Below, piece by piece: positions 57,787 through 64,000 of a DNA stretch of 64,000 bases. Numbering within the stretch: the first letter of the stretch is position 1; every line of letters starts with the position of its first letter. Position numbers and translations under genes: made by a program. The notes beneath the pieces were generated by a model. The model saw only the letters and a list, made by a program, of their open reading frames with translations, was not told where the DNA came from and ran no database searches. Location of the stretch: assembly GCF_900111765.1 (NCBI RefSeq), contig NZ_FOIB01000002.1:1116001-1180000 (forward strand), written 5' to 3'. This DNA comes from Myxococcus fulvus. GTDB lineage: Bacteria > Myxococcota > Myxococcia > Myxococcales > Myxococcaceae.

Positions 57787-59682
57787 ATGGCAGACACCCT
57801 GGCAGAGCTCGCGGCGCAGCTGCGGGTCGACAGCATCCGCGCGACGACGGCGGCGGGCTCCGGACATCCGAGCTCATCCATGTCCGCGGCGGACATCGTC
57901 GCGGTGCTGTTCCAGAAGTACCTGCGCTTCGACTTCCAGCACCCGCACGCGCCGGACAATGACCGCTTCGTGCTCTCCAAGGGCCACGCCTGCCCGGTCC
58001 TCTACGCCGCGTTCAAGGCGGCGGGCGCCATCGACGACGCGGAGCTGTTGTCCCTGCGCCAGTTCGGCAGCCGCCTGGAGGGACACCCCAACCCGCACGT
58101 GCTGCCGCTGGTGGACGTGGCCACCGGCTCGCTCGGCCAGGGGCTGGCCATCGGCGTGGGCATGGCGCTCACCGCGCGCCTGGACCAGCGCCGCTTCCGC
58201 ACGTACGTGATGATGGGCGACAGCGAGACGGCGGAGGGCTCGGTCTGGGAGGCGTTCGACAAGGCCGCGCACTACCAGCTCGACACCCTGTGCGCGCTCA
58301 TCGACATGAACCGCCTGGGCCAGAGCGGCGAGACGGAGCTGGGCTGGAACGGCGAGGCCTATGTCGCCCGCGCGCGGGCCTTCGGCTGGCATGCGCTGGC
58401 CGTGGACGGACATGACCTGGGCGCCATCGACCGCGCGCTGGCCGAGGCCCAGGCCACGAAGGGCAAGCCCACGTGCCTCGTCTTCAAGACGGAGAAGGGC
58501 CACGGCTACTCGCTCATCGCCAACCATGAGCACTGGCACGGCAAGCCCCTGCCCGAGGACAAGGCGCGCGAGGCCATCCAGGAGCTCGGCGGCGAGCGGA
58601 ACCTGCGCTTCGCGGTGCGCAAGCCGGAGGTGACGAAGCCCTCCGCGAAGCCCGCGGCTGGACCGCTGAAGCTGCCCACCTACGCCACGGACGAGAAGGT
58701 CGCCACGCGCAAGGTGTACGGCGACGCGCTCGCGGCGCTGGGGGACGCGCACCCGGACCTGGTCGCGCTGGACGCGGAGGTGTCCAACTCCACGTACTCG
58801 GAGGAGCTGCGCAAGGCGCACCCGGACCGGTACTTCGAGATGTACATCGCCGAGCAGAACATGGTGTCCAGCGGCGTGGGCATGGCGGTGCTGGGCAAGC
58901 GCGTCTTCGTCAGCACCTTCGCCGCGTTCCTGTCCCGCGCGTATGACCAACTGCGCATGGCGGCCGTGTCCAACGCGACCTTGCACGTGTGCGGCAGCCA
59001 CGCGGGCGTGTCCATCGGCGAGGACGGCCCCTCGCAGATGGGGCTGGAGGACCTGGCGATGATGCGCGCCGTCGCCGGCAGCACCGTGCTCTACCCGAGC
59101 GACGCCAACCAGACGGCCCGACTGATGGCCGCCCTGGTGGACCTGCGCGGCATCAGCTACCTGCGCACCACGCGCGCCAAGACACCCGTGCTCTACGCGC
59201 CCACCGAGGAGTTCCCCATCGGCGGCAGCAAGGTGCTCCGGCGCTCGGACCGGGACGTCGTCACCCTCGTCGCCGCCGGCATCACGCTGCACGAGGCGCT
59301 GGAGGCCCACGCGCGGCTCCAGGATTCGGGCGTGGCCGTGCGCGTCATCGACCTGTACTCGGTGAAGCCCGTGGACGTGAAGACGCTGCGGCAGGCCGCG
59401 AAGGAGACCCAGGGCAGGCTCCTCGTCGTCGAGGACCACTGGGCGGAGGGTGGGCTCGCGGACGCGGTGCTCGAGGCCTTCTCGGACGGCACCGAGCCCT
59501 TGCCCCGCGTGAAGCGCCTCGCGGTGCGCAAGCTGCCCGGCTCCGGCAAGCCCGAGGAGCTGCTCGCCGCGGCGGGCATCGACGCGGCGCACATCGTCGA
59601 GGCCGTCCACGCCCTGCGCGACACCCCGGCGCCCGAGGGCTCGCGAGCCACCGGCACGGCGAAGACCCGCCGCGCCCATTGA
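57787..59682 (+). CDS. tkt: Transketolase
   Basis: A 631-residue thiamine-diphosphate enzyme that transfers two-carbon units between sugar phosphates. The GGAGAG ribosome site is 6-7 bases before ATG 57787. Landmarks are SGHPSSSMSAADI at the N-terminus, SKGHACPVLYAAF, GSLGQGLAIGVGMA and the TPP motif GDSETAEGSVWEAF to DMNRLGQSG. The middle has IAEQNMVSSGVGMA with the catalytic Glu, and TFAAFLSRAYDQLRMA. The C-terminal domain (about 495-631) ends in a low-complexity tail. It resembles the shorter, metazoan/archaeal-like transketolase rather than the E. coli 660-residue form. Partner of the divergent tal gene. Confidence 0.93.
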   Translation: MADTLAELAAQLRVDSIRATTAAGSGHPSSSMSAADIVAVLFQKYLRFDFQHPHAPDNDRFVLSKGHACPVLYAAFKAAGAIDDAELLSLRQFGSRLEGHPNPHVLPLVDVATGSLGQGLAIGVGMALTARLDQRRFRTYVMMGDSETAEGSVWEAFDKAAHYQLDTLCALIDMNRLGQSGETELGWNGEAYVARARAFGWHALAVDGHDLGAIDRALAEAQATKGKPTCLVFKTEKGHGYSLIANHEHWHGKPLPEDKAREAIQELGGERNLRFAVRKPEVTKPSAKPAAGPLKLPTYATDEKVATRKVYGDALAALGDAHPDLVALDAEVSNSTYSEELRKAHPDRYFEMYIAEQNMVSSGVGMAVLGKRVFVSTFAAFLSRAYDQLRMAAVSNATLHVCGSHAGVSIGEDGPSQMGLEDLAMMRAVAGSTVLYPSDANQTARLMAALVDLRGISYLRTTRAKTPVLYAPTEEFPIGGSKVLRRSDRDVVTLVAAGITLHEALEAHARLQDSGVAVRVIDLYSVKPVDVKTLRQAAKETQGRLLVVEDHWAEGGLADAVLEAFSDGTEPLPRVKRLAVRKLPGSGKPEELLAAAGIDAAHIVEAVHALRDTPAPEGSRATGTAKTRRAH

Positions 59683-59706
59683 ACCCGATGGAGGGTCGCC
59701 GCGAGA

Positions 59707-62199
59707 ATGCGGCCCTCCATGCCCCAAGACCTCGCATCCCTCACCGAGCTCTCCACCCTCGAATCCCTCATCGCCGCCGAAGGGGTGGACGGACTGCTCG
59801 CCGCGCTCGACGACGTGCTCGCCCGGACGCCCGCGGACACGCGCGTACTGCACGAGGACGGCCCCACCGTGGGCCCCCGGACGCTCGGCGTGCTGCGCAA
59901 GGCCGTCGCGCTCGACGCGGACTTCCTGCGCGAGCACCCCGAGGCCCTCTTCCAGTGCCTCTACAACCGGCTGCGCTGGTACGACGCGCCGGACGCCGCG
60001 CCGCACTACGCCACGACGGGGCAGGCCCCCTGGGACGACCCGGAGGCGCACCTGTACCAGCTGGCGGCGTGGTGGCGACGACAGCGCGAGTCCTCCGGCG
60101 GCGCGGCCTGGGTGGAGTCCCTGCTGCCGCTGCGGGGCGCGCTGGACGGCGCCGACGTGTACCTCTGGCACGAGTCCCAGGTGTTGTGCGCGGCCTTCGA
60201 TGCGACGGGGATGCGGCTGGCCACCGGCTCGTTCACCGACGGCTCGCGCGCCGACGGAAACAACGTCCACGTCTGGGACGTGGCGACGGGCAAGCGACTC
60301 CGGGTGATGGAGGGCCACGAGATGGAGGTGCGCGGGCTTGCGTGGAGCCCGGATGGCAAGCAGCTGGCCTCGGGCTCCAGGGCGCATGAGGCGCGCGTCT
60401 GGGACGTGGAGACGGGAGAGCACCTCCACCTGTTCCGCCGTCAGGAGGGACAGGTGACGTCGGTGGCCTTCAGCCCGGACATCACGCTGCTGGCGGTGGC
60501 CAACCTCGGCTGGCTCATCCACCTGTATGACCTGGACACAGGTGAGAAGGTCCGCACGCTCAAGGGGCACCAGCAGTCGGTGCTGAGCGTGGCGTTCCAT
60601 CCCTCGGGGCGCTGGCTCGCGTCGGGCGCGTCGGACAACACGGTGCGCGTGTGGGACGTGGCCACGGGCGAGCAGGTGGCGCGACTGGAGACGCAGCGCT
60701 CCGTGAGCACCGTTGCCTTCAGTCCGGACGGCGAGTGGCTCGCGTGGGCGGACCTCGACGACGTCGGCGTGGCGGAGACGAAGACCTGGCAGCGGGTGCG
60801 CGGCCTGCGGGGGAACTCGCGCTACTCCCACGTGCAGTGGCTGGGGACCTCACAACTGGGCCTGTTGGGATACGACCGGCTGGAGGTGCTGGACGTGAAG
60901 GACGGCGCCACGGTGTGGTCGCGTCCCTACTCCTCGGATGGGCATGAGCGCGGCGCGGCCTTCTCGCCGGACCTGAGGCACTTCGCGTTGACGGCCATCG
61001 ATGGCGGCGTGCTGCTCAGCAGGCTCGACGCGCCCATTCCGCCCAGGCTCCTGTCCGAGCAGCACCGCGTGAAGCATCTGTGGGGGCGGGCCGAGGGGAC
61101 CCTGGCCGTCGCGAAGCGGATGGACGGCATGCTCGTCATCGACGCCCAGGGCCGCGTGCGCGAGCCGCCCCCCGAGGCCAACGACTCCGGCCTGCACGCG
61201 TGGCGACTCAGCGGGAACGACCTGGTGGCCGCCTATCCCGTCACGCGCTACCTGGACGACGGGTGGCGGCGGGGCATCCAGCTGTTCGACGTGTCGCGCA
61301 TGGCGCCGACGACGGAGCTGACCGACAAGCCGCTGGAGGGGCGGGACGCGTCCCGGAAGATGACGATGGAGCAGGTGATGACCTTCTCCCCGGACTCGAC
61401 GCTGCTCGCGGGGACGTTCGAGTTGGGCGTGGTGCGCGTGTGGCGCGTGGCCGACGGGCGACTGCTCCACACGCTGAAGGGCCCCGAGGCCATCGTCACG
61501 ATGGTGGAGTTCACGCCGGACGGCGCCTACGTCGTGTCGGGCTACGAAGCGGCCTCGCGGCTCCAGGTGCACGACGTGAAGACGGGGCGGCTCGTGCTGG
61601 ACACCCAGGCCCTGATGAAGCCCGCGGTGGCCTACACGGCGGCCGAGCGTGTGCCACGCATCGCGGTGGGACGCGCCACGGGGGAGCTCGAGCTGCTCGA
61701 CCTGCCCGCGGGCTTCCGGCGTGTGCTCCAGGTCTCCGAGGAGCCGGTCATCGCCGCGCGGCTCTCCGCGGATGGCTCGCGGGTGGCGGTGTGCACGCTG
61801 GATGACCGGGTGCGCCTGTACGAAGCGGACACGGGACGGCTGATGTACGAGGTGCAGCACCCCGCGCTGCCGTTCGAGGTGGCCATGGACGACGACGTGC
61901 TGGTCACCCGCTCGGATGACCAGCAGACGCGCTTCTTCGACCTCGCCACGGGAGCGCCCCGGGAGGTGCTCGACGGCAACGCGCAGCCGGACGAGGTGAC
62001 CCGCCGCGCGTACTGGGAGGTGCTCGGCGACGCGCCCGTCGCGTTCCATCGCCGCATGGACACCACGCCCCTGGCGCACTTCCACGACTCGCTGGAGGAG
62101 ACGCTCATCCTGCGTGACGGAATCGTGGTGGCGCGCGGCCTCACCGTCCCGGACTTCCTCTACGTGCTCAAGCTCCACGAGCCCACGGGCGGAGCCTGA
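59707..62199 (+). CDS. WD40-repeat protein
   Basis: An 830-residue soluble protein with a beta-propeller core. Start at 59707 (MRPSMPQ) or 59719 (MPQDLASL). The first about 150 residues are helical and include WWRRQRESSGGAAWVESLLPL. From about 160 there are WD40 blades, visible as HESQVLCAAFDATGMRLATGS, VRGLAWSPDGKQLASGS-RVWDVETG, VLSVAFHPSGRWLASGASDN-VRVWDVATG, VSTVAFSPDGEWLA. Further blades occur near 540-680 (FSPDSTLLAGTFELGVVRVWR, FTPDGAYVVSG). At least seven blades suggest one or two propellers for protein-protein assembly. It shares no clear operon link; it follows tkt after 24 bases. Function unknown. Confidence 0.85.
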   Translation: MRPSMPQDLASLTELSTLESLIAAEGVDGLLAALDDVLARTPADTRVLHEDGPTVGPRTLGVLRKAVALDADFLREHPEALFQCLYNRLRWYDAPDAAPHYATTGQAPWDDPEAHLYQLAAWWRRQRESSGGAAWVESLLPLRGALDGADVYLWHESQVLCAAFDATGMRLATGSFTDGSRADGNNVHVWDVATGKRLRVMEGHEMEVRGLAWSPDGKQLASGSRAHEARVWDVETGEHLHLFRRQEGQVTSVAFSPDITLLAVANLGWLIHLYDLDTGEKVRTLKGHQQSVLSVAFHPSGRWLASGASDNTVRVWDVATGEQVARLETQRSVSTVAFSPDGEWLAWADLDDVGVAETKTWQRVRGLRGNSRYSHVQWLGTSQLGLLGYDRLEVLDVKDGATVWSRPYSSDGHERGAAFSPDLRHFALTAIDGGVLLSRLDAPIPPRLLSEQHRVKHLWGRAEGTLAVAKRMDGMLVIDAQGRVREPPPEANDSGLHAWRLSGNDLVAAYPVTRYLDDGWRRGIQLFDVSRMAPTTELTDKPLEGRDASRKMTMEQVMTFSPDSTLLAGTFELGVVRVWRVADGRLLHTLKGPEAIVTMVEFTPDGAYVVSGYEAASRLQVHDVKTGRLVLDTQALMKPAVAYTAAERVPRIAVGRATGELELLDLPAGFRRVLQVSEEPVIAARLSADGSRVAVCTLDDRVRLYEADTGRLMYEVQHPALPFEVAMDDDVLVTRSDDQQTRFFDLATGAPREVLDGNAQPDEVTRRAYWEVLGDAPVAFHRRMDTTPLAHFHDSLEETLILRDGIVVARGLTVPDFLYVLKLHEPTGGA

Positions 62200-62208
62200 A
62201 GCCCGAAG

Positions 62209-63027
62209 TCACTCGCAGCCCACGCGCCGGGGGCCCACGGCCAGGTCATCCAGCCACCAGTCCGTGGGCGTCGAGAGGCCCTGGTAGAGGAACACGCCCG
62301 CCTCCAGCACCGTGAAGTCGCGAGCCTTCTCGCGCGTCGGCGGTGTCTGGGTGGGCGGGTCGGCGAAGACGAACCTGCGAGGCCACTGGAGCTCCACGCC
62401 GTCGAGCCACACGCGAGGCTCGGCGGCCTGTGGCGCTTCACCGTTCGCGCCGTCGAAGAGCCACTCCACGCAGGCCCACCGGTCCAACACGAGCGGCGTG
62501 TCGGAGACCTGCACCCACTCCGGGAAGCCGGGCGGCTCCGGGGGATGCCAGATGGCCATGTACTTCTCCTGGTACGTCGCCACCTCGTACCAGTCGAGCG
62601 CCTCGAACGCGGTGTCCTGGCTCCCTGGGCGCGGATAGCGCGCGTTGAAGAGCCCCGCGTGCGAGGCCGGCCGCGCGGGCGTCACGTAGACGTGGACACG
62701 TCCCCAGAGCACGGGACCGAAGTCCTTCGGGAGCTGGAAGCGCACCGTCTTCTTCGGACCACCCTGCTCGCCCTCGCGGCCTCCGACGAGCTGGCTCGCG
62801 TGCAGCGCATACCGGCCGCCCCGGGCACGTGTGTCATCCACGAGGAGCTGGCCGCTGAACTCGTCACGGAACGGTGTCCAGCCCTCCGGGAGTCGCCCCT
62901 CCTCGAAGTCCCAGCACAGCGTCCCCGGTGCCGAGCACCCCGTGGACACCGGCCGCTCCGAAGAGTGGTGGGCACACGCGGAGACGAGCAACACCACGAG
63001 CCATCCAGGAGCGACTGCGACGCGCAT
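62209..63027 (-). CDS. Lipoprotein with a jelly-roll (polysaccharide lyase/Cip1-like) domain
   Basis: A 272-residue predicted lipoprotein (lipobox VSAC, start at 63027). The mature domain runs CWDFEEGRLPEGWTPFRDEFSG, DDTRARGGRYALHASQLVGG, WGRVHVYVTPARPASHAGLF, FEALDWYEVATYQEKYMAIWH, LDRWACVEWLFDGAN, VWLDGVELQW to TDWWLDDLAVGPRRVGCE. It resembles the concanavalin-like jelly roll of Cip1 and related polysaccharide-binding/lyase proteins. Four cysteines could form two disulfides. No catalytic residues can be assigned with confidence. It is convergent with the WD40 gene, with only 9 bases between stops. Confidence 0.65.
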   Translation of the reverse strand: MRVAVAPGWLVVLLVSACAHHSSERPVSTGCSAPGTLCWDFEEGRLPEGWTPFRDEFSGQLLVDDTRARGGRYALHASQLVGGREGEQGGPKKTVRFQLPKDFGPVLWGRVHVYVTPARPASHAGLFNARYPRPGSQDTAFEALDWYEVATYQEKYMAIWHPPEPPGFPEWVQVSDTPLVLDRWACVEWLFDGANGEAPQAAEPRVWLDGVELQWPRRFVFADPPTQTPPTREKARDFTVLEAGVFLYQGLSTPTDWWLDDLAVGPRRVGCE

Positions 63028-63058
63028 GTTCCCCACCTCTTCGCGCCAGGCGCGCAGG

Positions 63059-64000
63059 TCAGCCCATATCACGGACCTGACGGGCGGCCTCGCGCACCGC
63101 GTCCAGGAGCGCGTGGAGGGTCCGCTCCTCGGTGGAAGGAGACATGACGGTCGCCCGCAGCCAGCGCGTGCCCTCCACCACGGAGGAGGCCAGGTGGAAG
63201 CGGCCGTCCGCGATGAGCCAGTCCCGCATGGCGATCTGCTGCCGCTCATGTGGAGCGTCACGAGGGCGGAAGCAGACCACGTTGCTCTGCGGCTCATACG
63301 GCGTCTCGAAGTCCGGCCGAGCGCGCAGCAACTCCCACAGCCGATGGGCGGTGGCATACCGCCCCGCCACGTACTCCCCGAGCCCTGCCTCTCCACGCCA
63401 GGCCAGATTGAGGAAGAGCTTCAATCCGAGCTGGGCTTTCGCCCCCTCGACGGTCCTCATCATCAAGTCGGGGCCACCGCGCTCATCTTCAAAGAACAGG
63501 TAGTCGGCCTCCTGACGGAAGGCCCGCTCCAGGTCGACCTTGCGACGCACCAGCACGGCCGCGGCCAGCGTGGACGTCCTCAACATCTTGTGTGCGTCCC
63601 AGACCACGGAGTCCGCGAGCTCGATTCCCGCGAGCCGACCTCGCAACGCCGGAACCAGCAGCGCCGAGCCCCCGTGCGCCGCGTCGACGTGAAACCACAG
63701 CCCCAGCTCACGACACACCCGTCCGACGCCCTGGAGGTCATCGTAGAGCCCGGTAGCGGAAGCGCAGGCGTTGGCGACGACCGCCATCACCTTCCGCCCT
63801 CGTCGGCGCTGCGCCTCGACGACGTCGGCGACGGACTCGACGATGATCCTGCCGAGCGCGTCACAGGGGAGAGGCACCACCGCGTCACAGCCCAGCCCGA
63901 TGATGGCGGCACCGCGCTTGACGGAGACGTGACAGGACACGGGTGCCAGCAGAACGGCCTGGCTCGGCGTCCCTTCGCTCCAGGCGGAGGGAAAGGCCCA
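63059..64000 (-). CDS. Group II PLP-dependent decarboxylase, C-terminal part (5' end outside window)
   Basis: The frame is open to the window edge (314 codons here), so the start lies outside. The visible part has the fold-type I landmarks: DVVEAQRRRGRKVMAVVANACASATGLYDDL, FHVDAAHGG (Asp/His that contact the PLP ring), and the Schiff-base lysine in SVVWDAHKML. The remaining part (LERAFRQEADYLFFEDERGG, YEPQSNVVCFRPRD) matches the L-2,4-diaminobutyrate/glutamate/aromatic amino-acid decarboxylase group. Substrate cannot be fixed from this fragment. It is 31 bases downstream (on the opposite reading direction, same strand) of no known partner; the lipoprotein gene follows it on the minus strand. 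Confidence 0.9.
   Translation of the reverse strand, partial: WAFPSAWSEGTPSQAVLLAPVSCHVSVKRGAAIIGLGCDAVVPLPCDALGRIIVESVADVVEAQRRRGRKVMAVVANACASATGLYDDLQGVGRVCRELGLWFHVDAAHGGSALLVPALRGRLAGIELADSVVWDAHKMLRTSTLAAAVLVRRKVDLERAFRQEADYLFFEDERGGPDLMMRTVEGAKAQLGLKLFLNLAWRGEAGLGEYVAGRYATAHRLWELLRARPDFETPYEPQSNVVCFRPRDAPHERQQIAMRDWLIADGRFHLASSVVEGTRWLRATVMSPSTEERTLHALLDAVREAARQVRDMG

Noticed and set aside
1..64000. tRNA, rRNA, insertion sequence or prophage
   Set aside because: No cloverleaf-like clusters, transposase motifs (DDE, HUH) or phage structural genes were recognised on reading both strands.

Overview
The window is about 70 % G+C, with strong third-position GC bias, very little non-coding DNA and many lipoprotein signal peptides. 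Its gene content fits a predatory myxobacterium of the Myxococcaceae (Myxococcus, Pyxidicoccus or Corallococcus type): SitA-type lipoprotein toxin with Imm11-like immunity genes, a GH71 glucanase, secreted metalloproteases, an orphan ADOP-type permease and a hybrid kinase. This is inferred from gene families only. No rRNA, tRNA, CRISPR array or insertion sequence was recognised.

Layout. 1-10 kb: the end of a 2-hydroxyacid dehydrogenase, an M57-like protease with two LCCL-like repeats, a GspG-like pseudopilin, a divergent AhpD-like/MarR redox pair with two clear operators, small lipoproteins, one frameshifted gene, and a large secreted HEXXH protease with two fibronectin-III-like repeats. 10-14.3 kb: a kin-discrimination island with a SitA5-like lipoprotein toxin (AHH nuclease tip) between two Imm11-like genes that share a near-identical 3' half, flanked by TetR regulators and a DUF4345 gene. 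15-18.8 kb: a eukaryote-type isoleucyl-tRNA synthetase. 18.8-26 kb: an eight-gene, translationally coupled cation/proton antiporter operon whose order (E-F-G-A'B-C-D-D-D) matches the membrane arm of Mbh/Mbs complexes rather than canonical Mrp operons. No hydrogenase or Nuo catalytic genes are present.

26-39.8 kb: two alpha/beta hydrolases (one RsbQ-like and coupled to a hybrid histidine kinase), an N,N-dimethylformamidase-like/NHL/PKD surface protein, a stand-alone carrier-condensation protein with a changed catalytic motif, a TetR/FAD-monooxygenase pair with twin operators, a polytopic membrane protein and a beta-carbonic anhydrase. 39.8-46 kb: an acidic lipoprotein, an orphan ADOP-type permease, the GH71 lipoprotein and another lipoprotein.

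46-51 kb: a tight three-gene cassette (beta-barrel-like exported protein, long lipoprotein with a nuclease-like tip, soluble partner). It looks like a second, different polymorphic toxin-immunity system and is the best candidate in the window for something undescribed. 51-64 kb: an exported acetamidase/formamidase, a SWIM-zinc-finger/DUF6493-like pair, divergent transaldolase and transketolase genes, a WD40 protein, a lipoprotein and the end of a PLP-dependent decarboxylase.

Regulation is unusually readable. Three divergent regulator/target pairs (MarR near 3.25 kb, TetR near 13.7 kb, TetR near 35.9 kb) each carry two copies of an inverted repeat in the shared promoter region. Several convergent pairs end in GC-rich hairpins without U-tracts.
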